Shown here piece after piece: positions 1 to 9,613 of a stretch of 54,819 nucleotides of DNA. The notes under the pieces are model-generated. The model was not told the origin of the DNA. It saw only the letters and a program-made list of their open reading frames with translations, and made no database searches. The stretch covers positions 1 through 54,819 of the forward strand of contig NZ_BANR01000028.1 in NCBI RefSeq assembly GCF_000332975.1, given 5' to 3'. The stretch is from Gordonia aichiensis NBRC 108223. Its GTDB lineage: Bacteria; Actinomycetota; Actinomycetes; Mycobacteriales; Mycobacteriaceae. The position numbers and the translations under genes are program-made. Position 1 is the stretch's first letter. Each line of letters starts with the position of its first letter.

Positions 1-931
1 CGGTGATGGGTGTGGTGGTGCCGGGGATGGTGTGCCAGCGTTCGTTGGCGGCGGTGGCCCAGCGGCCGAGTGTGCCGAGTCGGTCTGTTCCGGGGAACTT
101 GCCGATCCATGTGCTTTGGGTGATGTGTGGTCCGGCGCGTGTGTCGAGTGCGACGTTGAGTCGGGTGGAGTCTTGGACGAGGACCAGGAGGCGGGTCATG
201 CCGAGGGTGGGGTTGGCGACGATGGGGTCGGTGATGCGGACTGGTTGGTTGGTGGGGGTGTTGAGGATGTCGCGGGCTTGGTGGAGTTCGAGATCGGCGT
301 AGGTGTGTTCGGCGGTGTCGGCGAGGGTGTGGGCGGCGTCGGGGTCGGTGCGGATCCAGCGGGCCAGGCACCACCAGCTGCTGATGGGTTGGCCGAGAAC
401 GGGTCCGGTGTCGTGATTCTCTGGTGCTGCGAACTGGCCACCCCGAAGAAACCAGTCGGGTGCGCCGGCGATGTGGGGCCAGAGCCAGTGTTGGAGGCTG
501 GTGGCCAGTGCCTGCAGGGTGTGGGGTGCGGGGGTGTGGAGGGTGCCGTCTGGGTTGGTGGGGACGAATTCTTGGCGGCAGCTGCGGTCGGTGTTGGTGA
601 CGGCGTCGGTGAGGGTGCGGGCCAGGGTGAGGCGTTGGGTGTCGGTGGTGTTGGCGGTGGTGGTCAGGGTGGTGAGGGCGGTGGCGGCAGTGTCGTCGTC
701 GGTGTTGCCGGAGAGCCAGGATCGTACGGCGCGTATGGGGTTGACGGTCTGACCGTCGATGGTCAAAGTGCCGGTGAGGAACTGTTCGGCCGCAGCAGCA
801 TTGGTGATGTGTGTGGCAGTGGTGTCTCTGCTACCGGAATCTGTTGTGCCACTACAGGCGGTTATCAAGCCAACAATCGTAAGCGAAACTACAATAAACG
901 GCGTAAGTGCGTGGGCTCTGCTATTCGTCAT
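1..931 (-). CDS. Putative secreted lipoprotein, 3' end beyond the window
   Basis: Reading the minus strand from the ATG at 931 gives an uninterrupted frame of 310 codons that runs off the left edge, so the C-terminus is missing. Residues 1-26 form a lipoprotein signal peptide: a short polar start, a hydrophobic stretch (FIVVSLTIVGLITAC) and the lipobox ITAC with the acceptor Cys at 26. The mature part is rich in Thr, Asp and His, has many ACC/CAC codons, and contains several Trp (for example SSWWCLARW). I recognise no family. The start overlaps the stop of the 753-aa gene upstream by 11 bp, so the two are probably translationally coupled and act together at the cell surface. The first 100 bases are clearly more AT-rich than the rest. 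That a gene exists is fairly sure; its function is unknown. Confidence 0.75.
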   Translation of the reverse strand, partial: MTNSRAHALTPFIVVSLTIVGLITACSGTTDSGSRDTTATHITNAAAAEQFLTGTLTIDGQTVNPIRAVRSWLSGNTDDDTAATALTTLTTTANTTDTQRLTLARTLTDAVTNTDRSCRQEFVPTNPDGTLHTPAPHTLQALATSLQHWLWPHIAGAPDWFLRGGQFAAPENHDTGPVLGQPISSWWCLARWIRTDPDAAHTLADTAEHTYADLELHQARDILNTPTNQPVRITDPIVANPTLGMTRLLVLVQDSTRLNVALDTRAGPHITQSTWIGKFPGTDRLGTLGRWATAANERWHTIPGTTTPIT

Positions 932-3182
932 TGACCGACTGTCCTACACCTTCGGCTATTCGTTCGTCCACGCCCCACGGTCGGTTGTGGAAGTATTTCC
1001 AATCGTCGCCAAACTTCTGCTCCAGAAACTGTTGAAAGTTACTCTGGTCAAGGTTTGTGGTTCCGTCTGGATTCGAGAACTGTGCGTCGGGCCATTGCTT
1101 CTTGATCGCGGCGACCCAACGCCCGGCCCGACCGTCTGTAGTATCGTCGGGATCTCCTTCGGAGATTGTTGAGGGTGTGATGCGATCTAGGGCATCAATC
1201 AGTTCTTGTGTCGACTGCTGGTTGGTCTCCAGCTCCTTCACGTACTTATCAATATCCGATTCTGCGAACGCGGCGTAGCCCTTCTTGCCGCTGCCATACG
1301 CGACGCTGCCGAGGGTCTTCAGTGCCGAAGCCGCGGTAACCGTGTTCGACTTGAGCCCGCCGAGGCCGCTGAGTCCCGTGACAGCGCCAATGAACTTCTC
1401 TTTCTTTTGTATCGACGAGAAGTCGCGCAAATGCGACTTGGCATCATCAAGCAGTTCTTGGTATCGCCCTTCCTTGGAAGTGCCCAATGCCGCAACGAAC
1501 GTGGCGTTGAGCCCCGCATAGCGATTGCCGAGTTCGTCGAGGGCGGCGCGGTCGCTTGGATTGTTGACAAACGCTTCGGCGGTTTGCGAATCGATCTGTG
1601 CGAGTCGGTTCTGCATACTGCCAGCAAAGATGATCGCATCCTCCGCGCTACCGCGCGTCGAAAACTGCATGAGACGTGCCAGTGATTCGGTGCTCACGCC
1701 ATATCCTTGAAGCCAACTCGGAGCTTGCGCGGCGCCCGGCGCTGCCACTGTCAAGGAGTTTAGGTTTTGCCCGAGCGGTAGCCCGAGTTTCCCGGTGTTA
1801 CCGAAATTCAGATAGGGAACCGCAGCCAGCGTGGTGTCGCCCACTACTCGTGCGAGCGCGGGGTTGTTGCGCACGGCGTTTTCGGCGACTTCCGACAGCG
1901 ACTTATTCGTGGCGTCACTCTTCTTCGCGCCAAGAATGCTGTTCATTGCCGCAAATCCGGCGAACCCTTGCTTCTGAACTTCTGGATCAGGGCTTTCCAA
2001 CGCTGGACCGATCCAGTTCAATGTTGATGCGAAAGCTTCGCCGTTCGGGTCGTTAGGCCAGTCGAATTGGGCGACCCGCTCCAAGTCCTTCTTGTCGATA
2101 CCGGGGATGCCGCCTGCCCAGAGCGCCTGCGAGGCCTTCTGATTGCGCGCTCCAAGCGTCATCAGGGCCGGAAGTTGCTTGACCATCTCAGGATCAGGAG
2201 CGTGAGTGTGAGTGACAGCTGGTGGTCCACTCGACCATGAATAGTCTTCTTTGTGCGCGATGGGGTCACTGGACACCTGGAGTAGATCGCGTGCGAGTTG
2301 CTCTCCCGGCTGAAGTTGGGGGTCGACGTGACCATATATCCGTGTCCCGAAAGAAAGCCGCTGGTTGACCAGGGGTTTGTCCTTCGCCCCCGTGCCGACG
2401 AACTGTGGGCGCAGACTCTCAGGCACACCTTGGGAACCGAACTGATCGCCGTAATCGTGATTGGATGCCAGCGTGGCCGCATTGCCCAGCGTGGTCAGCG
2501 ACGCTGTGTCGCCGTTGTTGAGGTAGCTGGCAACAGCGTGGTCTACACCGCCGGATGAAGCCGAATCGAGTGCCGCGAGGAATGTCGTGATGTACGTCTG
2601 ATCCGGCGCCGATACTGTGCCCCCGGGTTGCGTTGCTGCGGCAGTGGCGCGATCAACAGTCTGAGTCGTGCGCGGAGGGACGGCGTTACCTGCGTTGACC
2701 TGGACCGCGTCGTCATGAGCCTGTCGAGACGCCTCCGCGACCGCTGGATCAGCAGATCCAGGGCCACCGGGAGTTTGTTCGTCAGCGGGGGGCGGGGTCT
2801 TGTTGTCGACAAGCGTGATTGTCGGCGCGCTCGATGGCTGTGGGGCAGAATGATCGGTCCCCGATGCAGAGGTCGCGATCGCAGAGCCTCTGACAGTGAC
2901 GCCTGCGAAAGCGGATACCGGCGCGGGATTCTCAGCAGCTGGCTGCTGTCCCCGGCCGGCTGACAGGATCTCGGGCGGCACAATGTCGGGGATGTATTCG
3001 CCACCCCCGCTCGTCGGTGGCGCTTGCCGCTGGGGGGATTGCTGACCAGGTGGTGTCTGCGGGGCAGTGGACTGCGGACGTGAGGTTTGTGTGGCAACCT
3101 GCGTGCTGAAGTCAGCCTGCCGTGACGGTTGCGGCGCTGCGGACGGTTGCGGGCCGGGTACCGGGGAGAGGTCGCTCGACAT
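921..3182 (-). CDS. Large unrecognised protein with Pro/Gln-rich N-terminus; possibly an ESX-associated TPR-region protein
   Basis: A 753-aa protein starting at an ATG preceded by GGGGG six bases upstream. Residues 1 to about 190 are low-complexity (Pro, Gln, Ser, Thr, Ala) and look disordered. The remainder looks helical and soluble, with motifs such as FDWPNDPNGEAF and LNWIGPALESPD. These remind me of the TPR repeat region found in actinobacterial type VII-secretion-associated proteins, but this rests on pattern memory only. There is no signal peptide, no clear membrane helix and no catalytic motif. It overlaps the following lipoprotein gene by 11 bp and is divergent from the transporter at 3309. 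Base composition looks lower in GC than the rest of the window. Reality of the gene is high, function low. Confidence 0.7.
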   Translation of the reverse strand: MSSDLSPVPGPQPSAAPQPSRQADFSTQVATQTSRPQSTAPQTPPGQQSPQRQAPPTSGGGEYIPDIVPPEILSAGRGQQPAAENPAPVSAFAGVTVRGSAIATSASGTDHSAPQPSSAPTITLVDNKTPPPADEQTPGGPGSADPAVAEASRQAHDDAVQVNAGNAVPPRTTQTVDRATAAATQPGGTVSAPDQTYITTFLAALDSASSGGVDHAVASYLNNGDTASLTTLGNAATLASNHDYGDQFGSQGVPESLRPQFVGTGAKDKPLVNQRLSFGTRIYGHVDPQLQPGEQLARDLLQVSSDPIAHKEDYSWSSGPPAVTHTHAPDPEMVKQLPALMTLGARNQKASQALWAGGIPGIDKKDLERVAQFDWPNDPNGEAFASTLNWIGPALESPDPEVQKQGFAGFAAMNSILGAKKSDATNKSLSEVAENAVRNNPALARVVGDTTLAAVPYLNFGNTGKLGLPLGQNLNSLTVAAPGAAQAPSWLQGYGVSTESLARLMQFSTRGSAEDAIIFAGSMQNRLAQIDSQTAEAFVNNPSDRAALDELGNRYAGLNATFVAALGTSKEGRYQELLDDAKSHLRDFSSIQKKEKFIGAVTGLSGLGGLKSNTVTAASALKTLGSVAYGSGKKGYAAFAESDIDKYVKELETNQQSTQELIDALDRITPSTISEGDPDDTTDGRAGRWVAAIKKQWPDAQFSNPDGTTNLDQSNFQQFLEQKFGDDWKYFHNRPWGVDERIAEGVGQSVNDE

Positions 3183-3308
3183 GTCGATGCCCCCATCGTC
3201 GAGTGGGCTATGCGAGAGCCCACGCTGCTCGTCACTCGTTGTCGCTTTGCCACTCTAATAGACGGTCAAAGACGAGTCTCTCGGCACCTGTCATGAATAC
3301 TGAACCGC

Positions 3309-4163
3309 ATGGTCATCGGCATCGTTGCGGCGCTCCTCGCAGCATTCGCATACGGCACGGCGTCGGTTCTGCAGGCCCGTGGTGCGCAGAGCGTCGACGA
3401 CGACTCGGACGGCGCCGCACCATCGTTGCGTTCGACGATCACCGCCATGCTCACGGTGTCGTTCCTGCTCGGCCTGGCGCTCGACGGACTCGGTTTCGCC
3501 GGAAACCTGGTCGCCGACAGGCTCATTCCGCTGTTCCTCGCGCAGCCCATCGTGAGCGCGAATCTGGTGGTCACGGCGGTGCTCGCGACCATTGTTCTCG
3601 ACGCGCGGCTCAGCCGCCGCGAGTGGACGGCCGTCGGCGTGGTGGTAGTCGCGCTGATCGTGCTCGGTATCGGAGCGGGAGATGAGGGACACCGTGATCA
3701 CACCTGGCTTCATTGGGCATTGCTCGGTGTCGGAGTCGGCCTGTTCGCGGTGGTCACCGCGGCGACGAGAGTGATTCCGAAGGGGGTCGCGGTGATCGCG
3801 GGCCTCGGCGGTGGTGCGCTGTTCGGTCTGATGGCTGTCGCCATCCGGATCCTCGATGGCGTCGACCCTTTCGACGTCGGCGCGATACTGGCCGATCCCG
3901 CCGCCTACGCTGTGGTGATCTGCGGAGTCGGCGGCTTCTATCTGTTCACCGTCGCATTGCAGACCGGGGCGGTCAGTGCCGCGGCGGCATCAATCGTCGT
4001 CGGAGAGACCGTGGTTCCCGGCGCACTGGGGATTGCGCTCCTCGGCGACACCACGCGTCCGGGGTGGGAAGTGGTCACGGTGATCGCGTTCGGCGCTGCT
4101 GTCATCGGCGCGATCGTCGTCGCGACGTCGTCAGCGGTCGAAGCGACAGAGTCCATAGGTTGA
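3309..4163 (+). CDS. DMT/EamA-type membrane transporter
   Basis: A 284-aa very hydrophobic protein with about nine or ten membrane segments, starting with VIGIVAALLAAFAYGTASVL. The two-half arrangement, with helix 1 followed by a short polar loop (residues about 26-45) and paired Gly/Ala-rich helices in each half, fits the drug/metabolite transporter superfamily. The substrate cannot be told. No good Shine-Dalgarno sequence precedes the ATG at 3309; an ATG at 3293 is in another frame. It is divergent from the 753-aa gene (126-bp gap) and ends before a long hairpin shared with glpD. It stands alone, so its neighbours do not indicate a substrate. Confidence 0.7.
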   Translation: MVIGIVAALLAAFAYGTASVLQARGAQSVDDDSDGAAPSLRSTITAMLTVSFLLGLALDGLGFAGNLVADRLIPLFLAQPIVSANLVVTAVLATIVLDARLSRREWTAVGVVVVALIVLGIGAGDEGHRDHTWLHWALLGVGVGLFAVVTAATRVIPKGVAVIAGLGGGALFGLMAVAIRILDGVDPFDVGAILADPAAYAVVICGVGGFYLFTVALQTGAVSAAAASIVVGETVVPGALGIALLGDTTRPGWEVVTVIAFGAAVIGAIVVATSSAVEATESIG

Positions 4164-4176
4164 CCATCACAGCAAA

Positions 4177-4245
4177 CATCCACCTCGTCTGTGCGTGCCC
4201 ACCTTCGGCACTGCCAAAGGTGAACTGACACAGACGAGGTGGATG
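4177..4245. terminator. Very long interrupted hairpin between convergent genes
   Basis: The arm 4177-4193 (CATCCACCTCGTCTGTG) is exactly complementary to 4229-4245. Inside, 4200-4210 pairs with 4212-4222 with one mismatch and a one-base loop, and the two unpaired stretches between are both 6 bases. The whole 69 bases therefore folds into one symmetrical rod. It lies between the ends of the transporter (4163) and glpD (4264), so a bidirectional terminator is the simplest reading. There is no strong T-run. Confidence 0.7.
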
Positions 4246-4263
4246 GTCGGGTTCGAGAGCCGA

Positions 4264-5991
4264 TCAGACGGTCGTGGTGCTCGCGGTCACTTCGACGCGG
4301 TGGGCGTCGCGGAGATTGTCGACGGCGGCCTCGATCTCGGTCGCGCGCTGCTGGCTGTCCCACCCGCAGATTTCTGCCATGGCGTCGCCGAGTTCGGTGA
4401 GCACCGCCGCGGTCACGTCGCCGACGAACGCCAGATCCGTACGGCGCAGCAGGATGTCGCTGATGTGCACGGCCTGCTCGGCCTCGACCATGTAGCGCAG
4501 TTCGGCCGTCGAGAGTCCGCTGGCGGGCAGCGGGGTGTCGGGTCCAGTGGAGATCGCGTCAATGACCTCGCTCGCGCGGGTCCCGTATCGGGTGAGCAAC
4601 TGATCCGCGCGCTCGGCCGGTACGTCGCCGCGTCGGCTGGCCACCCATGCTCGACGCTGCGCGTCCGTGGTCGGGTAGTCGCGACCGCCGCCGATGGGCA
4701 GGCCGACAGTGGAGACCTGACGGGCCGCGCCGAGTATCTCCATGATTCGGTCGGACAGCTGCTCGCCGAGGGCACGGAACGTGGTCCACTTGCCGCCCAC
4801 CAGGCTGAGCACCGGCACCGAAACACCCGGTAGCTGCGTGCGTTCGACGTTGTAGTCGCGCGAGACGAAGCCGGGCGTCGTGTCGTCGTGGCGCGGCAGT
4901 GGGCGAATACCGGAGAAGGAATAGACGATGTCGTCGCGTGACACGGCGATGTCGGGGAACACGTGCTTGATCAGATCGAAGAAGTACTCGATCTCGTCGT
5001 CGGTGCAGCGCGTCGGTGTACTCGGGTCGGCGTCGATGTCGGTGGTGCCCACCAGGACCCGGTCCTTGAGTGGATAGATGAGCACGATACGACCGTCGGA
5101 GTGCTCGAAGAAGATCTCGCGGCCGCGGGTGGCCTCGACGAGATCGGGGTGATCGAGCACGATGTGAGAACCCTTGGTGCCGCCCATGTAGCGGGTGTCG
5201 CCGCCGAGCGCGTCGTTGGTGAGGTCGGTCCACGGGCCGCTGGCGTTGACGATGACCTCGGCGGAGACGGTGAACTGCTTTCCGCTGATGCGATCGGCCA
5301 GCAGCACATCGCCGTCGCGAACGGCGATCGCCTCGACGTGGTTGACAGCGCGAGCGTGCGGCCCGGTGGCCAGTCCGTCCTTGAGGACGTCGAGTGCCAG
5401 GCGCTCGGGATCATGCACCGAGGCGTCGAAGTAGGTTGCGGTGTAGCGGATTCCGGAGTTGAGGCGCGGCATGTCGGCGCGGGCCTTGTTGCCGATGCGG
5501 AACTTGTGCCGCGGCACGCGCCGCTTTCCGGCGCCGGAGAAGGCGTCGTACATCACCAGTCCGGCCTTGATCAACGCGGCGCCGCGCTCGTTGGGCTTCC
5601 CGGTGTTGTGGGTGAGGAACCGTCTCGGAGCGTTGAGGATTCCGCTGAACGTCGAGAAGATCGGGACCGTCGTCTCGAGGGGTTTGACGTAGTGCGGTGC
5701 GATCTCCAGCAGTCCGTTGCGCTCGTGCACCGACTCACGGACAAGGCGGAACTCGCCGTTCTCGAGGTAGCGGATTCCGCCGTGGATCATGTGACTCGAC
5801 GCCGACGACGCGCCGCTGACCCAGTCGTCGCGCTCGACGAGCACGACGTCGATGCCCTGCAGGGCGAGGTCTCGGAAGGTCGAGATGCCGTTGATGCCGC
5901 CACCGATGACGAGGACCTGCGCCGACGGGCGCTCGGTGAGCGCGGTGACGCCTGGCCGCACCGGTGCGGTCGATGTGGTGTTTTCGGTCAT
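4264..5991 (-). CDS. glpD: Aerobic glycerol-3-phosphate dehydrogenase
   Basis: FAD enzyme that oxidises sn-glycerol-3-phosphate to dihydroxyacetone phosphate and passes electrons to quinone at the membrane. The 575-aa protein has the FAD-binding GGGING motif at residues 30-35, the family signature SSHMIHGGIRYLE, the late FAD motif VGTTDIDAD and the C-terminal GlpD domain (LRYMVEAEQAVHISDILLRR). Start chosen at the ATG at 5991, preceded by AGGATGG; the frame stays open further upstream, but that part is not family-like and runs into the operator region. It is divergent from the SorC-type regulator at 6077, with a paired operator between them. Length matches the actinobacterial family. Confidence 0.96.
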   Translation of the reverse strand: MTENTTSTAPVRPGVTALTERPSAQVLVIGGGINGISTFRDLALQGIDVVLVERDDWVSGASSASSHMIHGGIRYLENGEFRLVRESVHERNGLLEIAPHYVKPLETTVPIFSTFSGILNAPRRFLTHNTGKPNERGAALIKAGLVMYDAFSGAGKRRVPRHKFRIGNKARADMPRLNSGIRYTATYFDASVHDPERLALDVLKDGLATGPHARAVNHVEAIAVRDGDVLLADRISGKQFTVSAEVIVNASGPWTDLTNDALGGDTRYMGGTKGSHIVLDHPDLVEATRGREIFFEHSDGRIVLIYPLKDRVLVGTTDIDADPSTPTRCTDDEIEYFFDLIKHVFPDIAVSRDDIVYSFSGIRPLPRHDDTTPGFVSRDYNVERTQLPGVSVPVLSLVGGKWTTFRALGEQLSDRIMEILGAARQVSTVGLPIGGGRDYPTTDAQRRAWVASRRGDVPAERADQLLTRYGTRASEVIDAISTGPDTPLPASGLSTAELRYMVEAEQAVHISDILLRRTDLAFVGDVTAAVLTELGDAMAEICGWDSQQRATEIEAAVDNLRDAHRVEVTASTTTV

Positions 5992-6011
5992 GATTCCATC
6001 CTGTAGGTCAC

Positions 6012-6046
6012 TGCACATACGCGCAATACTTCTGCACGTATGTGCA
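6012..6046. promoter_or_regulatory. Paired operator between glpD and the SorC-family regulator
   Basis: Two copies of a 14-base element face each other: TGCACATACGCGCA at 6012-6025 and, on the minus strand, TGCACATACGTGCA covering 6033-6046. The outer 10 bases of each form a perfect inverted repeat, and each element is itself nearly palindromic. This fits a tetrameric SorC/DeoR-like protein contacting both. Position 20-30 bases from both starts suggests control of glpD and autoregulation. Confidence 0.75.
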
Positions 6047-6076
6047 CGGTCGGATTGTGCTGGTAGAACGTGTGGG

Positions 6077-7060
6077 GTGGAACGACTCGCGGCCGACGAC
6101 CCGAAGCGCACCGCTCTCGCCGTGCGCGCGGCGCATCTGTACTACATGCAAGACCTCGACATGGCCGCCATCGGTCGCGAACTCGGTATGAGTCGCTCGT
6201 CGGTGTCTCGGTTGCTGAGCTTCGCCCGCGCGACCGGCCTCGTCGACATCACGATCCATGCCCCAGCAGGCAGAACCGGTGAGATCGCCGACGAGTTCGG
6301 ACGGCGCTTCGGTGTCACCGCATCGGTGGTGCCGACGACCGCGCAGATGTCGGATTCGGACAGACTCGAGCGGGTCGGTCAGGAGGCCGCACGATGGCTC
6401 GGTCGGGCGCTGGCAGCCAATACAACGCTCGGCATCGCCTGGGGTGCCACGGTCAGCGTCGTCAGCAGGCATGTGGTGCCCAAGGAGTTGTGGAATACGC
6501 AGATCGTGCAACTCAACGGCGCTGGAAACCCGACGAGTTCGGGTATCGACTACGCCAGCGAGATCCTGCGACGCTTCGCCACAGCGTATTCGGCTCGCGT
6601 GGAACAGTTTCCGGTGCCGGCATTCTTCGACGACCCGCGAACGAAGGTGGCCCTGTGGCACGAGCGAAGCACGAGACGGGTTCTCGACGTCCAGCAGACG
6701 ATGGACGTTGCGCTCTTCGGTCTCGGTGCCCCCGACGCCGACGTGCCCAGTCACGTCTACACCGGCGGCTACCTCGAGCCCGCTGACTTCGCGTCGCTGC
6801 GGTCCGAGCGAGTCGTCGGGGACGTCGCGACGATGTTCTACAGACATGACGGCAGCGACTCCGGTATCGAACTGAACAAGCGGTCGTCGGGCCCTGATCT
6901 CGCGGTGATCCGCGCAGTGCCCCGACGTATCTGTGTGGTGTCGGGAGAGTCCAAAGCGGCTGCGACGGAAGGCGCTTTCGCTGCCGGACTCATCACCGAC
7001 ATCGTGCTCGACGAGAACCTCGCCCGGCTGCTCATCCATCGCGACACCCAGCGCAGGTAG
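6077..7060 (+). CDS. SorC/DeoR-type sugar-binding transcriptional regulator, probable glycerol-3-phosphate or glp regulator
   Basis: A 327-aa protein with an N-terminal helix-turn-helix (about residues 28-49, DLDMAAIGRELGMSRSSVSR) followed by the phosphosugar-binding SorC domain, with GIAWGATVSVV near residue 118 and GLGAPDADVPSHVYTGGYL. Members sense phosphorylated sugars. The GTG at 6077 is preferred because family homology begins here; the frame is open upstream into glpD. A TAGAAC box at 6063-6068 lies where a -10 box for a nearly leaderless mRNA would be. Its position between glpD and glpK and the shared operator suggest it controls glycerol-phosphate use; the effector is inferred, not seen. 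Confidence 0.85.
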   Translation: MERLAADDPKRTALAVRAAHLYYMQDLDMAAIGRELGMSRSSVSRLLSFARATGLVDITIHAPAGRTGEIADEFGRRFGVTASVVPTTAQMSDSDRLERVGQEAARWLGRALAANTTLGIAWGATVSVVSRHVVPKELWNTQIVQLNGAGNPTSSGIDYASEILRRFATAYSARVEQFPVPAFFDDPRTKVALWHERSTRRVLDVQQTMDVALFGLGAPDADVPSHVYTGGYLEPADFASLRSERVVGDVATMFYRHDGSDSGIELNKRSSGPDLAVIRAVPRRICVVSGESKAAATEGAFAAGLITDIVLDENLARLLIHRDTQRR

Positions 7061-7082
7061 TCGGCAGCCGGGCTCGGCCATC

Positions 7083-8600
7083 TCAGTCCACGTCCACCCA
7101 GTCGAGGGTGCGCTCGACGGCTTTACGCCACTGCGCGTAGCCGGCCTCGCGCTGTTTCTCGTCCCATTCGGGCTCCCACCGGCGTGCCTCGTTCCAGTTC
7201 TCGCGCAGTTCGTCGGTGTTCTTCCAGAATCCGACGGCCAGCCCGGCCGCGTACGCCGCACCGAGCGCGGTGGTCTCGGCCACGACGGGGCGCGAGACCG
7301 GCACACCGAGCACGTCTGCCTGGATCTGCATACACAGTTCGTTGGCCGTGACACCGCCGTCGACCTTCAGAACATCAAGCGTGACACCGGAGTCGGCGGT
7401 CATCGCCTCGGTGACGTCGCGCGTCTGGTAGCAGATGGACTCCAGCGTGGCCCTCGCCAGGTGGGCGTTCGTGTTGAACCGGGAGAGTCCGACGATCGCG
7501 CCGCGGGCGTCCGAACGCCAGTAGGGGGCGAACAGTCCGGAGAACGCAGGCACGAAGTAGACGCCGCCATTGTCCTCGACCTGGCGGGCGAGAGCTTCCG
7601 ACTGTGAAGCGCCACTGATGATTCCGAGCTGATCGCGGAGCCATTGGACCGCCGAACCGGTGACCGCGATGGAGCCCTCGAGTGCGTACACGGGCTTGTC
7701 GTCGCCGAGCTGGTATGCGACCGTCGTGAGGAGGCCGGACGTCGACCGCACGATGTCGGTGCCGGTGTTGAGCAGCATGAAATTGCCTGTGCCGTAGGTG
7801 TTCTTCGCTTCGCCCGGCGCAAAGCACACCTGTCCGACGGTCGCTGCCTGCTGATCGCCGAGTACACCGGTGATCGGGACCTCACCCGCGAGCGGGCCGG
7901 TGGAATCGGTGACGCCGAACGCCTTGGGGCTCGACGAGGGCAGGATGTCGGGCAGCATCGCGCGGGGTATGTCGAAAAGCGACAACAGTTCGTCGTCCCA
8001 GTCGAGCGTCTCGAGGTTCATCAACATGGTTCGGCTCGCGTTGGTGACGTCGGTGACGTGCTCGCCGCCGCGGTATCCGCCGGTGAGGTGCCAGGTGAGC
8101 CAGGTGTCGGTGGTCCCGAAGATGGCGTCGCCGCGTTCTGCCGCCTCGCGGACGCCCGGCACGTTCTCCAGAATCCATTGGATCTTGCCGCCGGCGAAGT
8201 AGGTGGCAGGCGGAAGTCCGGCCTTGTGACGGATGGTGTCGCCATGGCCGTTTCGTTCCAGCGCGCTGGCGATCTTGTCGGTGCGAGTGTCCTGCCACAC
8301 GATCGCGTTGTAGTACGGGCGCCCCGTACGACGGTCCCAGACCACGGAGGTCTCGCGCTGATTGGTGATGCCGAGCGCAGCGAGGTCGGTCGACGAGAGT
8401 CCTGCCTTGCCGAGCGCGGTCTGGATGACCGCCGATGTCCGCTCCCAGATCTCGACGGGATTGTGTTCCACCCACCCGGCGCGGGGCAGGATCTGCTCGT
8501 GCTCGAGTTGATGGCGGGCCACCTCGTTGCCGGAGTGGTCGAAGATCATGAATCGCGTGCTGGTGGTTCCCTGGTCGACGGAACCGACGAAATCTGGCAT
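7083..8600 (-). CDS. glpK: Glycerol kinase, first copy
   Basis: FGGY-family kinase of 505 aa making glycerol-3-phosphate from glycerol and ATP. The phosphate-binding signature DQGTTSTR is at residues 9-16. Further family features are [43 protein letters not shown] (catalytic Asp) and [16 protein letters not shown] near the C-terminus. The ATG at 8600 was chosen because the longer frame upstream is unrelated and overlaps glpF. It follows glpF by 67 bases on the same strand, making a glpF-glpK operon, and converges on the SorC regulator with only 22 bases between stops. I saw no obvious fructose-bisphosphate site loop like that of the E. coli enzyme. Confidence 0.96.
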   Translation of the reverse strand: MPDFVGSVDQGTTSTRFMIFDHSGNEVARHQLEHEQILPRAGWVEHNPVEIWERTSAVIQTALGKAGLSSTDLAALGITNQRETSVVWDRRTGRPYYNAIVWQDTRTDKIASALERNGHGDTIRHKAGLPPATYFAGGKIQWILENVPGVREAAERGDAIFGTTDTWLTWHLTGGYRGGEHVTDVTNASRTMLMNLETLDWDDELLSLFDIPRAMLPDILPSSSPKAFGVTDSTGPLAGEVPITGVLGDQQAATVGQVCFAPGEAKNTYGTGNFMLLNTGTDIVRSTSGLLTTVAYQLGDDKPVYALEGSIAVTGSAVQWLRDQLGIISGASQSEALARQVEDNGGVYFVPAFSGLFAPYWRSDARGAIVGLSRFNTNAHLARATLESICYQTRDVTEAMTADSGVTLDVLKVDGGVTANELCMQIQADVLGVPVSRPVVAETTALGAAYAAGLAVGFWKNTDELRENWNEARRWEPEWDEKQREAGYAQWRKAVERTLDWVDVD

Positions 8601-8667
8601 GGAACTGTTCTCTCGTTCTTGATGCGTCAGTGGACGCGGGGATGGGGGTGTGCGGTTGTTGTCGTGA

Positions 8668-9513
8668 TCAGTGTCTCGCGCCGACGTGCTCGGAATCGGT
8701 TGGTTCGCTGACACCGATCTCCTGGCTGTCGTCGGACTCCGACGGCAGGAATCGCTCGATGCCGAACACGAAGATCGCTCCGCCGAGGATGCCGCCGATG
8801 ATGGGCGCCACGATGGGGACCCAGAAGTACAACTCGGGACCGTTCGCCGAGAACATCGCGTCGCCGTAGCCGGTGACCAGCGATGCCAGCCGAGGACCGA
8901 AATCGCGGGCCGGGTTGATGGCATAGCCGGCGTTGGTGCCCCAGGCCATACCGATCGCGACGACCAGGATGCCGATGATGAGCGGTGCCATGTTGCCCAA
9001 CGGCGGATTGTTCACGGCGTTGGTCAGCGCGAAGATCACTGCGACCAGGATCGCGGTGCCGATGATCTGGTCGATGAATGCCGTGGTCATCGACACGCCG
9101 GCGCCGGGAGACGTCGAGAAGATGCCCTGTGTGGCCTTGGTGTGATCGGGGTCGATGGCCCTGATCTGGTCCGAGTACGCGTATCGCACGATGAGCGCCC
9201 CGATGAACGCTCCGACGAACTGGGCGCCGATGAACGGCAGCACCTTGCGTCGATCGAAGCCCTTGAAGACAGCGAGCGCGATGGTGACAGCGGGATTGAG
9301 GTGCGCGCCGCTGAGCCGGCCCGCAACGTAGACGCCGAGCGCGACGCCGAAGCCCCAGGCGAACGCGATCGAGTTGTGGTCACCGCCGTCCAACGCCTTG
9401 GGGAACCCGCCGCCGATGACCTGGGCCACCACACCGCATCCGAAGAGAATGAGGATCATCGTGCCCAGACATTCCGCGGAGAGTTCACCCACCAGGGGGA
9501 TTTTCTTCGTCAT
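8668..9513 (-). CDS. glpF: Glycerol uptake facilitator (aquaglyceroporin)
   Basis: MIP-family channel of 281 aa with six membrane helices and both pore-lining motifs: [10 protein letters not shown] (NPA at 73-75) and [13 protein letters not shown] (NPA at 200-202). The Asp directly after the second NPAR is typical of glycerol facilitators rather than water-only aquaporins. The ATG at 9513 has a strong ribosome site (AAAGGAG). First gene of the glpF-glpK operon, divergent from the IclR regulator, with a clean inverted repeat in the 209-base gap. The C-terminal tail is acidic and polar. Confidence 0.95.
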   Translation of the reverse strand: MTKKIPLVGELSAECLGTMILILFGCGVVAQVIGGGFPKALDGGDHNSIAFAWGFGVALGVYVAGRLSGAHLNPAVTIALAVFKGFDRRKVLPFIGAQFVGAFIGALIVRYAYSDQIRAIDPDHTKATQGIFSTSPGAGVSMTTAFIDQIIGTAILVAVIFALTNAVNNPPLGNMAPLIIGILVVAIGMAWGTNAGYAINPARDFGPRLASLVTGYGDAMFSANGPELYFWVPIVAPIIGGILGGAIFVFGIERFLPSESDDSQEIGVSEPTDSEHVGARH

Positions 9514-9613
9514 GGTTTCACTCCTTTGTGACCGGCTCGACGCCTCGGGGGTGATCGGTACCTGCCGGATGGAGGAAAAAGTAGGCCGGGAGTGTGACCC
9601 AGATCAATGAATG

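Noticed and set aside
32..934. A 300-aa Gly/Val-rich open frame on the plus strand that looks like a PE_PGRS-type protein
   Set aside because: It is antisense to the lipoprotein gene, whose minus-strand frame has a signal peptide and normal codon use; the Gly richness comes from ACC/GCC codons read backwards.
4963..6006. A 347-aa plus-strand frame over glpD
   Set aside because: Shadow of glpD; composition typical of reversed coding sequence.
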